18,432 nucleotides of DNA from an uncultured Rhodobacterales bacterium (lineage in GTDB: Bacteria > Pseudomonadota > Alphaproteobacteria > Rhodobacterales > Rhodobacteraceae). The notes beneath the pieces are model-generated. The model ran no database searches and was not told where the DNA came from. It was given only the letters and a program-made list of their open reading frames with translations. Both the position numbers and the translations under genes were made by a program. The stretch lies in contig CALCGO010000471.1 of NCBI GenBank assembly GCA_937901055.1, forward strand, positions 1-18,432, in the 5' to 3' direction. Below, one piece after another: positions 5,946-14,567 of the stretch (the stretch's first letter is position 1; each line of letters starts with the position of its first letter).

Positions 5946-7057
5946 TAGTTCGACCCTCCTTTATTAAGCTCGTTCAGCGGAAGGTAAGGCACGACACCCG
6001 ATCCGCTTGCGTCTTCGTCGATGATGATCTTCGTTACACCGGACAACACACGTTCCATTGTTTCAAGGTACAAACGCTTGCGGGTAACTTCTTCAGCTTT
6101 GGCGTATTCCTCGTAAACAGCAAGGAAACGGCTGGCTTCACCGGTCGCAACGTTAACCACTTGGGCGCGGTACGCTTCGGCAGTTTGCAACAGCTGTACC
6201 GAAGAACCACGGGCCGCAGCCAGACGTTCATTCGCATAGGCATCCGCACGTTTTTCCAAAGTATCGCGTTCTTGTTCAGCTGCCTGAACGTCACGGAACG
6301 CATCAATAACCTCGACGGGCGGATCGGCCTTGTCGAAGTTCAGACGAACAATGTTTACACCAGAGTTATAGCTATCCAACGTACCCTGAATAAGCCCGCG
6401 AACCTCTTGCGAAATCGCCGCACGGTCACGGTTGAGGATCGGTGCCAAATCGGAACGCGCGATAACTTCACGCATCGCAGCCTCGGACACTGCGCGGATA
6501 GTTTCCTGCGCGTCGGCCAAGTTGAACAGGAATTTTGGCGCATCGTTGATGTTCCAAACAACCTGGAAATCAATGTCCACGATGTTCTCGTCACCTGTCA
6601 GCATCAAGCCTTCTTCAAGGCGGCTGCCACGGCTACCAACGCCAATATCTTCGGTGTTTTCGCGTGTTACGGGCAGGATTTGCGCAGAAACGAATGGCCA
6701 AGGGGCGAAGTTCAGACCGGGGTTACCCGTGTCGTAATACTTGCCGAACAGCAGCTCAACAGATTGCTCCTCGGGTTTAACCGAATAGAACGACGCAAAG
6801 CCCCAAAGTGCAATCGCCGCCACAGCAACCAGCCCGATCGAGCCTTTGCCGAAACCGCCGCCGCCAGTACCTTTGGAACCGCCGCCACCGCCGCCGCCCA
6901 TCAGGACTTTAAGTTGTTCGGAACCTTTGCGAACCAGTTCGTCAATATCAGGCACCTGAGGTGGTTGCCCACCTTGATTGCCCTTGTTGCGATCATCGTC
7001 GTCGCCATTGTTACCGCCGCCACCCCAAGGGCCACCGGAATTACTCGAATTTGGCAT
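5945..7057 (-). CDS. hflK: HflK, SPFH/band 7 protease modulator
   Basis: The 370-residue protein begins with a low-complexity cytoplasmic tail rich in Gly and Asn (PWGGGGNNGDDDDRNKGNQ and an eight-Gly run near 54-68), typical of HflK. A membrane helix lies at about residues 74-91, followed by the band 7 domain from VKPEEQSVELLFGKYYDTG to IDAFRDVQAAEQERDTLEKR and a coiled coil. The C-terminal TRKRLYLETMERVLSG is the well-conserved HflK end motif. The ATG at 7057 is preceded by GAAGGAAGAG, a good ribosome binding site. It is the first of the hflK-hflC-DUF2065-protease set and lies 71 bases after gor, from which it is separated by a weak terminator-like hairpin. Confidence 0.95.
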   Translation of the reverse strand: MPNSSNSGGPWGGGGNNGDDDDRNKGNQGGQPPQVPDIDELVRKGSEQLKVLMGGGGGGGSKGTGGGGFGKGSIGLVAVAAIALWGFASFYSVKPEEQSVELLFGKYYDTGNPGLNFAPWPFVSAQILPVTRENTEDIGVGSRGSRLEEGLMLTGDENIVDIDFQVVWNINDAPKFLFNLADAQETIRAVSEAAMREVIARSDLAPILNRDRAAISQEVRGLIQGTLDSYNSGVNIVRLNFDKADPPVEVIDAFRDVQAAEQERDTLEKRADAYANERLAAARGSSVQLLQTAEAYRAQVVNVATGEASRFLAVYEEYAKAEEVTRKRLYLETMERVLSGVTKIIIDEDASGSGVVPYLPLNELNKGGSN

Positions 7058-7078
7058 GTATCTGCTCTTCCTTCGGTT

Positions 7079-7100
7079 AAAAATAATTCTGTGTCAGAAT
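7079..7100 (-). terminator. Weak intrinsic terminator between gor and hflK
   Basis: Read on the minus strand, ATTCTG-ACA-CAGAAT forms a 6-bp stem with a 3-base loop and is followed by TATTTTT. The stem is AT-rich, so termination is probably partial, allowing read-through from gor into hflK. The stop codon of gor lies 30 bases before it, in the palindrome GGGTTAACCC. Confidence 0.5.
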
Positions 7101-7128
7101 GTGTTCATTTTTTGGTAAAATTCAAGGG

Positions 7129-8478
7129 TTAACCCACAGGTTCTTTCATTGTCACCAATTCTTCGGCTGCCGTTGGATGCACAGCCACAGTTCGATCGAA
7201 ATCTTCCTTGGTCGCGCCCATCTTGATAGCAATCCCCGCCATTTGAATCATCTCGCCGGCCGCAGGGCCGACAATATGACAACCAAGAACCTTTCGGCTG
7301 TCCTTATCAACGACCAACTTCATCAGCATACGCTCATCGCTACCGGCCAAGATATTCGCCATTGGCCGGAACGCCGCGCGGTAAATCTCGATGTTATAGC
7401 TTTCGTCGGCCTCTTCCTGACCAAGACCAACTGTCCCGACCTCGGGTTGGGTAAACACCGCCGTTGCGATCATATCATGATCCATCGCCGTGGGGTTGTC
7501 GTTAAACACCGTTTCCACAAACGCCACGCCTTCGCGGATAGCAACAGGTGTCAGGTTTACACGGTCTGTCACATCGCCCACCGCATAGATCGACGGTTGC
7601 GACGTCTGCGAGAATCGATCAACGATAATCTCGCCCTTACGGCCCAGCTTAACGCCTGCCTCTTCCAGCCCCATTTCGCGTGTATTGGCGACACGACCCG
7701 TCGCATAAAGCACCTCATCCACCACATAGGCGGAGCCGCTGGTACAGGTCACATGCAACCCGTCGTCTTTCTTCTCGATGCTGGCGACATCCGTGCCGAC
7801 ATGTAGATTAACACCTTTGCGGATCATTTCCTCGGCCACATGGCCACGAACTTCGCCGTCAAACCCTCGTAGGATTTGCGCACCGCGATAGAACTGCGTT
7901 ACTTCTGCGCCCATACCATTGAAAATGCCGGCAAATTCGCAGGCGATGTAACCGCCGCCAACCACCAGAATACGTTTTGGAAGATCTTCCAATAAGAACA
8001 CATCATCGGACGAAATCGCGTGTTCAGAACCCTTCACGCCCGGAATAAACGGTTGTCCGCCAGTCGCCACCAGAATGGTTTTCGCGGTGATCTCTTCGCC
8101 ATGTGACAACACAACCGTATGCGCATCCTTAACAGTTGCGCGGCTGTTGAATGTCGTGACGCCATTGCTTTCCAGACCTTTAAGGTAAAGCCCTTCCAAA
8201 CGGTCCAACTCTTCGTCGATCGAGCCGATCAGTTTTTTAAAATCGAAGCTCGTTTCGCCAACAGTCCAGCCAAACCCCTTCGCCGCCTCGAAGCTTTCGG
8301 AAAACGCCGATGCATAAACCATCAGCTTCTTTGGAACACAGCCACGGATCACACATGTGCCGCCGTAACGATACTCCTCCGCCAAGGCGACCTTCGCGCC
8401 GCCTTGCGATGCAACACGCCCCGCACGAACCCCGCCGGAGCCCCCGCCAATGACGAAAAGATCAAAATCATAGCCCAT
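7129..8478 (-). CDS. gor: Glutathione-disulfide reductase
   Basis: The 449-residue flavoprotein reduces oxidised glutathione with NADPH. An FAD-binding G-G-G-S-G-G-x-R motif is at residues 11-18, and the redox disulfide is Cys42 and Cys47 in GGTCVIRGCVPKK, the form seen in glutathione reductases. A second nucleotide-binding motif follows (ILVVGGGYIACEFAGI), then the second FAD motif ending YAVGDVTDRVNLTPVAIREG. The dimerisation domain ends in HPTAAEELVTM, with catalytic His434 and Glu439. Length matches the family. The ATG at 8478 has AAGGAA upstream and lies nine bases after the rpiA stop. The link with rpiA makes sense: the pentose phosphate pathway provides the NADPH the enzyme uses. Confidence 0.95.
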   Translation of the reverse strand: MGYDFDLFVIGGGSGGVRAGRVASQGGAKVALAEEYRYGGTCVIRGCVPKKLMVYASAFSESFEAAKGFGWTVGETSFDFKKLIGSIDEELDRLEGLYLKGLESNGVTTFNSRATVKDAHTVVLSHGEEITAKTILVATGGQPFIPGVKGSEHAISSDDVFLLEDLPKRILVVGGGYIACEFAGIFNGMGAEVTQFYRGAQILRGFDGEVRGHVAEEMIRKGVNLHVGTDVASIEKKDDGLHVTCTSGSAYVVDEVLYATGRVANTREMGLEEAGVKLGRKGEIIVDRFSQTSQPSIYAVGDVTDRVNLTPVAIREGVAFVETVFNDNPTAMDHDMIATAVFTQPEVGTVGLGQEEADESYNIEIYRAAFRPMANILAGSDERMLMKLVVDKDSRKVLGCHIVGPAAGEMIQMAGIAIKMGATKEDFDRTVAVHPTAAEELVTMKEPVG

Positions 8479-8487
8479 GGTATTTCC

Positions 8488-9225
8488 TTAATGAACGGGA
8501 CGGAACGCTGGTCGCGTATCAATCACCCGCGTCGTGCCATCTTCTTTGCCAACAACAATTACCTTGCAAATGTCGATAAAGAACCCCGTCTCGACGACAC
8601 CAACAACTTCTTTCAACTGTGCCGCTAAAACTGGTGGTTCGTCGATTTTCTTCAAGTGCAGATCAAGGATATAATGTCCCTCGTCAGTCACAAACGGTTT
8701 ATCGCCATCCATGCGCCGCGAAATGCCAACACCGCCAACGAACGCACGGCTGATAATTTCGAGGATTTTATTCTCGGTCACTTCCCAGCCAAACCGTACA
8801 ACTTCAACAGGCAGGGGAAACGCGCCCAATGTGCGCACACGCTTTGAATTGTCGCTGATTACGATCATTTTTTCGGCGGCCGTTGCCACCAGTTTTTCCT
8901 GCAACAACGCACCGCCGCCACCTTTGATCAGGTTCATGCGCCCGTCGAATTCATCTGCGCCATCAATCACAAGATCAAGCCAGCGTATTTCGCCCAGCGT
9001 CGTCAATGGAATCCCCAAAGCCTCCGCCTGCGCTTTGGTCACAGACGATGTCGGCACACAAAGCACCTCCAGCCCTTCCGCCACCTTTTCGCCTAGCAAG
9101 TCTACGAAATACGCGGCCGTAGACCCCGTCCCAAGCCCAAGCTTCATGCCCGGCTTAACGAATTCCAACGCTTTTTTCGCAGCAAGGTACTTTGCTTTTG
9201 CCGCACCCTCTGTAGGTATATCCAT
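8488..9225 (-). CDS. rpiA: Ribose-5-phosphate isomerase A
   Basis: The 245-residue enzyme interconverts ribose-5-phosphate and ribulose-5-phosphate in the non-oxidative pentose phosphate pathway. RpiA signatures are all present: the phosphate-binding loop GLGTGSTA (30-37), DLVIDGADE (84-92), the KGGGGALLQEK catalytic loop (101-111, with Glu110 corresponding to the catalytic base), and the late GVVETGFFIDI segment. Length is slightly above the usual 220-235. It heads the minus-strand cluster; gor follows after nine bases. Its promoter must lie in the 182-base region shared with the divergent sdaA. Confidence 0.95.
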   Translation of the reverse strand: MDIPTEGAAKAKYLAAKKALEFVKPGMKLGLGTGSTAAYFVDLLGEKVAEGLEVLCVPTSSVTKAQAEALGIPLTTLGEIRWLDLVIDGADEFDGRMNLIKGGGGALLQEKLVATAAEKMIVISDNSKRVRTLGAFPLPVEVVRFGWEVTENKILEIISRAFVGGVGISRRMDGDKPFVTDEGHYILDLHLKKIDEPPVLAAQLKEVVGVVETGFFIDICKVIVVGKEDGTTRVIDTRPAFRPVH

Positions 9226-9354
9226 GATCCGGTTCCCGTTTTAATGGCTGTTACACGGCACCTTATAAGGGCATTTTCAACTATGCGCGATAGCCTGAAT
9301 CGCCGCGTCAGAACAAAATTTCGCGCCTGCTTCGCAACATGTCGTATTTTGCAC

Positions 9355-9406
9355 GTTTCCTATAGGAAACCATCCGTATATACTCGCCCATATCAAAGGG
9401 GTTTCC
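9355..9406 (+). promoter_or_regulatory. Perfect 16-bp palindrome plus third half-site in front of sdaA
   Basis: GTTTCCTATAGGAAAC at 9355-9370 is a perfect palindrome. A third copy of the half-site, GTTTCC, lies at 9401-9406 between the AAAGGGG ribosome binding site and the ATG of sdaA. A possible -10 box TATATA is at 9377-9382, which would place the palindrome over the -35 region. In RNA, GGAAACC (9365-9371) could also pair with GGTTTCC (9400-9406). I infer an operator for an unknown regulator of serine breakdown; the divergent rpiA could be affected too. Confidence 0.45.
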
Positions 9407-9407
9407 A

Positions 9408-10802
9408 ATGTTTTTAAGTGTGCTCGACATCTTCAAAGTAGGCGTAGGCCCCTCGTCCTCCCACACGGTTGGGCCGATGGTCGCCGGTGCGCATTTCCTT
9501 GAGTTGCTGCGTGATGGTCGCCAGAAAGTGCCCGGCGCAGGTAAACTGGCCCGCTTGGGCTGCTCGCTTCACGGATCGTTGTCATTCACCGGCAAGGGCC
9601 ACGCCACGGATCGCGCCGTTATGCTTGGCCTCGCCGGATTTGTCCCCGCTACTTTCGAGGCCAACAACGCCGAAGTCACCGAAGCCGAGATAAAAGCAAG
9701 TGGGAAAATCTCCCCACCCGACCTTGGGGAGCTGGACTTCAATTTCGACAAAGACATACATTTCGACTACGGCCCACCGCTTGACGGTCACCCGAACGGC
9801 ATGATCCTGTCCGCCTACGACACTGCTGGAAACCTATACCTTCGAGAGACGTATTTTTCCGTCGGGGGTGGCTTCATCCTGACTGCCAAGGAAATGAGCG
9901 CCCAAGGTGACCTCCACGAGGAACCGGTCGGCGTGCCATTCCCGTTCCACAATGCGGCAGAGATGCTGAAAATGGCCCGTAAATCCGGTAAATCCATTGC
10001 CGAGATGAAACTGCAAAACGAGCTAACCCATACCGACGCCCAATCCTTCAACGACCGCCTTGGCCGCATTTGGCAAGTGATGGAGACCTGCATCGCGCGT
10101 GGTCTTTTGACCGACGGAACCTTACCCGGCGGCCTAAAAGTAAAACGCCGCGCCAAATCCATCCACGAAGCATTATTGAACGAGCGCGGTGCAAACATGT
10201 ACGCGCCCCACACCATCAACGACTGGATTTCCGTCTACGCGATTGCCGTAAACGAGGAAAATGCCGCTGGCGGCCAAGTTGTCACTGCCCCTACCAATGG
10301 CGCGGCAGGCGTTTTGCCCGCTACGATCCGCTACTACCTCGACCATGTTCCAGGCGCTTCGCGCACAAAGGTTAACGATTTCTTGCTAACGGCCGCGGCT
10401 ATTGGCGGAATGATCAAAAACAACGCCTCTATTTCCGGCGCGGAAGTCGGCTGCCAAGGCGAGATTGGCTCTGCCGCCGCAATGTCAGCCGCAGGTTTCT
10501 GCGCTGTGATGGGCGGTACACCTGAACAGGTTGAAAATGCCGCTGAAATTGCGTTGGAGCACCATCTTGGCATGACCTGTGACCCCGTCGGTGGGCTGGT
10601 TCAAGCCCCATGTATCGAACGCAACGGGCTAGGTGCGATCAAAGCGATCTCCGCCGCGTCCCTTGCGCTGCGCGGTGACGGTACACATCTGATCTCGCTG
10701 GATGCCTGCGTTGAAACCATGCGCCAGACGGGGTTGGACATGAATACCAACTATAAAGAGACATCGCTGGGTGGCTTGGCCGTGAACGTTATCGAGTGTT
10801 GA
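9408..10802 (+). CDS. sdaA: L-serine ammonia-lyase (iron-sulfur L-serine dehydratase)
   Basis: The 464-residue single-chain enzyme converts L-serine to pyruvate and ammonia with an oxygen-sensitive [4Fe-4S] cluster. The beta domain begins MFLSVLDIFKVGVGPSSSHT, and the alpha domain contains VTAPTNGAAGVLPA. The expected cluster ligands are Cys349 (EVGCQGEIG), Cys391 (GMTCDPVGG) and Cys402 (QAPCIERN). The protein ends in Cys464; in the single-chain bacterial type the terminal Cys reaches into the active site as the fourth ligand, and the spacing of all four matches that type. The ATG at 9408 follows AAAGGGG. It is alone on its strand between two minus-strand clusters. It opposes the serC-serA pathway 6 kb away. 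Confidence 0.96.
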   Translation: MFLSVLDIFKVGVGPSSSHTVGPMVAGAHFLELLRDGRQKVPGAGKLARLGCSLHGSLSFTGKGHATDRAVMLGLAGFVPATFEANNAEVTEAEIKASGKISPPDLGELDFNFDKDIHFDYGPPLDGHPNGMILSAYDTAGNLYLRETYFSVGGGFILTAKEMSAQGDLHEEPVGVPFPFHNAAEMLKMARKSGKSIAEMKLQNELTHTDAQSFNDRLGRIWQVMETCIARGLLTDGTLPGGLKVKRRAKSIHEALLNERGANMYAPHTINDWISVYAIAVNEENAAGGQVVTAPTNGAAGVLPATIRYYLDHVPGASRTKVNDFLLTAAAIGGMIKNNASISGAEVGCQGEIGSAAAMSAAGFCAVMGGTPEQVENAAEIALEHHLGMTCDPVGGLVQAPCIERNGLGAIKAISAASLALRGDGTHLISLDACVETMRQTGLDMNTNYKETSLGGLAVNVIEC

Positions 10803-11189
10803 TCGGGCAGAATTTGAGTATTTTTGCAAAGGAGAAGCCGGATTTCATATTTGGTTAACCATTTTGCGATATAACCAGCAGCACTGAGCGAGATGGGCCG
10901 AGAGGTTCCAAGGTTACTCGCGCCATTTGCATTGTTATTTTCTGTTGCAATACTACGCAACACCGAAGCACTAAACTGCTCAATCGTTGCGCCGACTAAA
11001 GACCGGCTTATGTCAGCAACACACTCAAGGATTGGGCCTTGGCGCGGGTTTCCTAACCCTCGGTACACAGGTGGTTTCTAACCTAAGCCACCGAAAATCA
11101 TGGGCCAGTGCCCTTCCCGAGCATTTCAAGCATATACGGCGCAGGATTCACCTGAACGCCTCTTTTTGTCGTGGGAAAATAGTGCGATT
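10803..11189. other. Convergent intergenic region, no supported gene
   Basis: This 387-base gap lies between the ends of sdaA and thiN. A minus-strand frame (10751-11068) and several plus-strand frames are open, but none has a good ribosome binding site or recognisable pattern, and the longest minus frame runs 50 bases into sdaA. I see no T-tailed hairpin for either gene; GGTGG/CCACC around 11072-11094 is the only stem noticed. It may contain the remains of a lost gene. Confidence 0.4.
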
Positions 11190-11843
11190 TCAGGCCTCGA
11201 ACACCTGCGAGATCACTTTGTCCAAAAACTCCACGGGCAGGATCACCAACATCCGACGTCTATCAAACGTCAGCTCTACCCGTTCGGCATCCGTTTCGTT
11301 GGACGTACCAATCATCAGCGCTGGCGAAAATTGATAGGCATGGATTGGCCATTTAAGGCCCGCCGAATTGCCCTCCACTTCGCCCATCGGGAAAAGCGAT
11401 ACCCGAGTGCCTACAGGCAGGTTCAGCGTCAAATTAAACGGTGCTAGAAAGCACAAATCTTCTTCGCCGATCAGAACAACTTGTCGGTCCGCAGCTTCAA
11501 CCAGACTATGACAAGCGGCCATCTGATGATCCAACCGCCCGCCTAGAAATCCGACACCGATGAAATACGGCGCGTCGCAGGACCGTAGGCATTTATCGAG
11601 ATCCGTGGACATCTGTTCCGCAATCGGATGTAACTTCGGCCCGTCAATCTTTGACAAATCCACCGAATCCATATCGCCGATCACATGATCAACCGATTGC
11701 CCCAAATCTTGTGCCCGATGCACGCCACCATCCGCAGCAACTACTGTTGCCCCAAGCGCGACCGCCTGAGCTAACAGGCCCTCGTCAACGGGACCGCCAC
11801 CGACCAGCGTGATCGGGGTCTTGCTATCAAGAACTAACGTCAC
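11190..11843 (-). CDS. thiN: Thiamine diphosphokinase (thiamine pyrophosphokinase)
   Basis: The enzyme transfers pyrophosphate from ATP to thiamine to give thiamine diphosphate. Numbered from GTG 11843, the motifs are AADGG (36-40), VIGDMDSV (54-61, acidic metal-binding residues), STDLDKCL (79-86) and GGRLDHQ (101-107), all in the usual order of the catalytic domain. The C-terminal half contains the beta-sandwich that binds the thiamine (PVGTRVSLFPMG). I chose GTG at 11843 because it overlaps the creA stop as GTGA, a standard coupling; GTG at 11852 would add three residues. It is the last gene of purA-DUF2842-creA-thiN. It provides the TPP cofactor and has no direct link to its neighbours. 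Confidence 0.88.
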   Translation of the reverse strand: MTLVLDSKTPITLVGGGPVDEGLLAQAVALGATVVAADGGVHRAQDLGQSVDHVIGDMDSVDLSKIDGPKLHPIAEQMSTDLDKCLRSCDAPYFIGVGFLGGRLDHQMAACHSLVEAADRQVVLIGEEDLCFLAPFNLTLNLPVGTRVSLFPMGEVEGNSAGLKWPIHAYQFSPALMIGTSNETDAERVELTFDRRRMLVILPVEFLDKVISQVFEA

Positions 11844-12292
11844 TCGGCCCACGGGCGGATCACGACCGCCGAGATTGAGTTTTTCGGAGAACCTTCAATT
11901 ATCCGGTCAGAATATGTTAGATAAACCAATGTGTTGCGGGTTTCATCAAAGAACCGCACCACCTGAATACGTTTGAACATGATGGAGGAGCGACGGCCAA
12001 AAACCTCTTCGCCCTCGTTCAATTCAGCCAAAAATTTAATTGGCCCGACTTGACGGCAAGCAATCGACGCATCGCTGGTGTTTTCCGCCAGCCCCAAAGA
12101 TCCGCTGATCCCGCCGGTTTTGGCGCGGCTGACGAAACAGCTAACGCCTTCGACTTTGGGGTCATCGAACACTTCGACGATAATTTTGTGGTTTGCCCCC
12201 AGCAGTTTCCAAACCGTATCGACCGAGCCGATCTCCTCGGCCATTGCTGGCGCTGCCGCCAGCCATAAAATCAATACTGTAAAGATACGCAT
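11840..12292 (-). CDS. creA: CreA family periplasmic protein
   Basis: The 150-residue protein has a cleavable signal peptide (MRIFTVLILWLAAAPAMA, cleavage before EE). The mature part carries the CreA core: EIGSVDTVWKLLGANHKIIV, VEVFDDPKVEGVSCFVSRAK, the GSLGLAENTSDASIACRQVG stretch with conserved Cys, then VFGRRSSIMFKRIQVVRFFD. CreA proteins (COG3045) are small periplasmic proteins of unknown function, despite the name borrowed from the cre locus of E. coli. The ATG is three bases after the stop of the DUF2842 gene and the end overlaps thiN, so this is a true operon member. Confidence 0.88.
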   Translation of the reverse strand: MRIFTVLILWLAAAPAMAEEIGSVDTVWKLLGANHKIIVEVFDDPKVEGVSCFVSRAKTGGISGSLGLAENTSDASIACRQVGPIKFLAELNEGEEVFGRRSSIMFKRIQVVRFFDETRNTLVYLTYSDRIIEGSPKNSISAVVIRPWAE

Positions 12293-12295
12293 AGG

Positions 12296-12523
12296 CTATT
12301 CCACTTCTTTTTTGCCGTCCTCGGTTTTGCCGATGCCTTTGAAAACGAACTTGAACGGAAACGCCCAAGCAACACCCAGCACTGCATAAACTATGATCGC
12401 CAGATACTTATTCAAGTCCCCCATCAGCGCCAAAACGCTGATAGCGATCACGATATAAACCGGCAGCCAAACCACCAGCAAAAACAGAGACCAGCGGCGA
12501 CGGGCTTTGTAAGACAACGCCAT
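12296..12523 (-). CDS. DUF2842 family membrane protein
   Basis: The true start is the ATG at 12523-12521, which overlaps the purA stop in TGATG; a longer in-frame reading back to 12598 would run inside purA and is not needed. The 75-residue product begins MALSYKARRRWSLFLLVVWL, with a basic N-terminus and two membrane helices (about 12-35 and 40-58), and ends in a charged tail (GIGKTEDGKKEVE). The R-R-x-W-S-L-x-x-L and P-x-Y-I-V motifs agree with DUF2842, which is common after purA or similar genes in Rhodobacteraceae. Function unknown. Confidence 0.8.
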   Translation of the reverse strand: MALSYKARRRWSLFLLVVWLPVYIVIAISVLALMGDLNKYLAIIVYAVLGVAWAFPFKFVFKGIGKTEDGKKEVE

Positions 12524-13815
12524 CAGTCTTCGAACGGGTCGGTTACAAGGATCGTATCTTCGCGTTCTGGCGAAGTTGAAAGCATGGCGACAGGGCAATC
12601 AATCAGCTCTTCCACGCGACGAACATATTTGATCGCTTCGGCTGGCAAATCGTTCCACGAGCGCGCGCCGACGGTGCTTTCGGACCAACCTTTCATGGTT
12701 TCATAAATCGGCTCGACACGCGCTTGTTGATCGGCGGCCGTTGGCAGGTAGTCCAGACGTTCACCGTCCAGCATATAGCCCACACAGATTTTCAGCTCTT
12801 CCAAGCCATCCAGAACGTCCAGCTTGGTGAACGCAATACCGTTCACGCCGGAAATCGCACAAGTCTGGCGTACCAGAACGGCATCAAACCAACCGCAACG
12901 ACGCGAACGGCCAGTAACCGTTCCTTTTTCGTGACCGACAGTGGCAAGGTGCTCGCCCACTTCGTCAAACAGCTCACACGCAAACGGGCCTTCGCCAACA
13001 CGCGTTGTGTAGGCCTTAACGATCCCAAGCACGAAATCAATCGCGCCAGGTCCGAGGCCAACACCGGAAGCCGCCATGCCTGCAGTCGTCGTCGAAGAGG
13101 TCACAAACGGATAGGTCCCGAAATCCACATCCAGCAGCGAACCTTGTGCGCCTTCAAACAAAATCCGCTTACCGGCTTTGCGCTTTTCGTTCAAAACTTT
13201 CCAGACGGGGGCGGCAAACGGCAGAATGCTCGGCGCGATTTCCAGAAGTTGCGCTTTCAGGGCAACCGGATCAATTTCCTCCAAGCCAAGCCCGTTACGC
13301 AGCGCATTGTGGTGCGTCAGCAAACGTTCAATCCGCAAGTCCAAGGTTTTTTCGTCGGCCAAATCCGCAACACGAATCGCACGGCGCCCAACTTTGTCTT
13401 CATAAGCTGGCCCGATACCGCGACCCGTCGTACCAATCTTGGCAATCGTGTTTACCGCTTCGCGCGCGCGGTCCAACTCGCCGTGGATCGGCAGGATCAA
13501 CGACGTGTTTTCGGCGATCATAAGGTTGTGCGTATCAATATTGACGCCCTGCCCGCGCAGCTTGGCCAGTTCTTCAACAAACGCCCAAGGGTCAAGCACT
13601 ACACCGTTGCCGATAACGGCCAACTTGCCTTCGCGCAGCAAACCCGATGGCAGCAGCGAAAGTTTGTAAACCTTGCCGTCAATAACCAATGTATGGCCAG
13701 CGTTATGCCCGCCTTGGAACCGCGCGATCACGTCGGCGCGTTCGGACAGCCAGTCCACAATCTTACCTTTGCCCTCGTCGCCCCATTGCGCGCCGACTAC
13801 AACTACATTGGCCAT
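12523..13815 (-). CDS. purA: Adenylosuccinate synthetase
   Basis: The 430-residue enzyme makes adenylosuccinate from IMP, aspartate and GTP, the first committed step to AMP. It starts MANVVVVGAQWGDEGKGKIV, containing the GDEGKGK loop (12-18) with catalytic Asp13, and has GGHNAGH with His41 at the expected place. Other markers are TTGRGIGPAYEDK, LFEGAQGSLLDVDFGTYPFV, VTGRSRRCGWFDAV and the GTP-contacting FTKLDVLDG. Length is normal. GAGG precedes the ATG. It leads the operon with DUF2842, creA and thiN. The 91-base gap after the GNAT gene holds no T-tailed terminator that I can see. Confidence 0.96.
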   Translation of the reverse strand: MANVVVVGAQWGDEGKGKIVDWLSERADVIARFQGGHNAGHTLVIDGKVYKLSLLPSGLLREGKLAVIGNGVVLDPWAFVEELAKLRGQGVNIDTHNLMIAENTSLILPIHGELDRAREAVNTIAKIGTTGRGIGPAYEDKVGRRAIRVADLADEKTLDLRIERLLTHHNALRNGLGLEEIDPVALKAQLLEIAPSILPFAAPVWKVLNEKRKAGKRILFEGAQGSLLDVDFGTYPFVTSSTTTAGMAASGVGLGPGAIDFVLGIVKAYTTRVGEGPFACELFDEVGEHLATVGHEKGTVTGRSRRCGWFDAVLVRQTCAISGVNGIAFTKLDVLDGLEELKICVGYMLDGERLDYLPTAADQQARVEPIYETMKGWSESTVGARSWNDLPAEAIKYVRRVEELIDCPVAMLSTSPEREDTILVTDPFED

Positions 13816-13906
13816 TTCATGCCTCTTTCGTTTGGAAGTTACGCGCAGGGTATACAGCGTGAAACTGCATAGGGGAACCCTATTCCCGAGCGCTTTTTGC
13901 GGTTAA

Positions 13907-14482
13907 TTATCGCGCCGCACGCAGCATAGGATATCGCGTTGGCGAGTTTCCAACCTGCACCTCGGCCAACAGCTCGAATCCATGTCGTTTATAGATCGAA
14001 AGATTCGCCGGGTTCGTGGATTCCAGATACACAGGCATTTGTTGGCGGTCGATAATATCCAGCGAATGGTTCATCAACGCAGTCCCCAGTCCTTTGCCCC
14101 GATGCGCCGGATCAACAACAATATACGCCAGATACCAATGCGGCTTGGACGGTTTAAATGCTCCAGATTTTTGGACAAGTTCTGCCAAATCGTCGGGCAT
14201 ATCCGCACCGTCATCGGAATCCTTAACCTTGCGCGTAAATTTGGCATCAGGCGAAATCCAGACAGCCGCGCCAAGTGTTTCACCGATCATATAGACGGTG
14301 CCGGTATCAAACGCTGGCCCTGTTGTAATGCCAGCGTGTGTCAAGCTACCGGTTACGAAATCAAGGGGATCGGGCAACACCCAGCGAACGAAAGGATCCG
14401 TTGCAAACGCAAGCGCCATTAACGCGCCAACATTTGGCTCGTCATCCCATGTTCCCGTTCGAATTTGAAACTCGTCGCTCAT
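13907..14482 (-). CDS. GNAT family N-acetyltransferase
   Basis: From the ATG at 14482 the product has 191 residues (MSDEFQIRTGTW...). The acetyl-CoA binding motif A is at about 122-137: VVDPAHRGKGLGTALM, with the R-G-K-G-L-G phosphate-binding turn. It is followed by the motif B-like LESTNPANLSIYKRHGFELL. The substrate is not predictable; the fold and length are those of small-molecule or antibiotic acetyltransferases. A GTG at 14509 would add nine residues, but it has no ribosome binding site while GGGGGTG lies before 14482. It lies 85 bases after the CDGSH gene and 91 before purA. Confidence 0.85.
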   Translation of the reverse strand: MSDEFQIRTGTWDDEPNVGALMALAFATDPFVRWVLPDPLDFVTGSLTHAGITTGPAFDTGTVYMIGETLGAAVWISPDAKFTRKVKDSDDGADMPDDLAELVQKSGAFKPSKPHWYLAYIVVDPAHRGKGLGTALMNHSLDIIDRQQMPVYLESTNPANLSIYKRHGFELLAEVQVGNSPTRYPMLRAAR

Positions 14483-14567
14483 GCCCACCCCCGATGTCCA
14501 ACCAATCACATGGTCAAATATACAAGAACTGGGATTTCAGGTCTATACTAGCGGATGCGTAACCAAT

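Noticed and set aside
6161..7132. 323-codon plus-strand frame opposite hflK
   Set aside because: Antisense shadow of hflK, whose motifs, start and coupling are clear; the plus-strand product has no recognisable pattern.
7099..7806. 235-codon plus-strand frame opposite gor
   Set aside because: Antisense of gor with its intact FAD and dimerisation motifs.
10751..11068. 105-codon minus-strand frame in the sdaA-thiN gap
   Set aside because: Overlaps the 3' end of sdaA by 50 bases, lacks a ribosome binding site, and no family is recognised; overlapping plus frames are equally open.
12524..12598. N-terminal extension of the DUF2842 gene into purA
   Set aside because: TGATG coupling and the family pattern MALSYKARRR fix the start at 12523.
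12724..13872. 382-codon plus-strand frame opposite purA
   Set aside because: Antisense of purA, which has all catalytic motifs; the plus frame has no ribosome binding site or family pattern.
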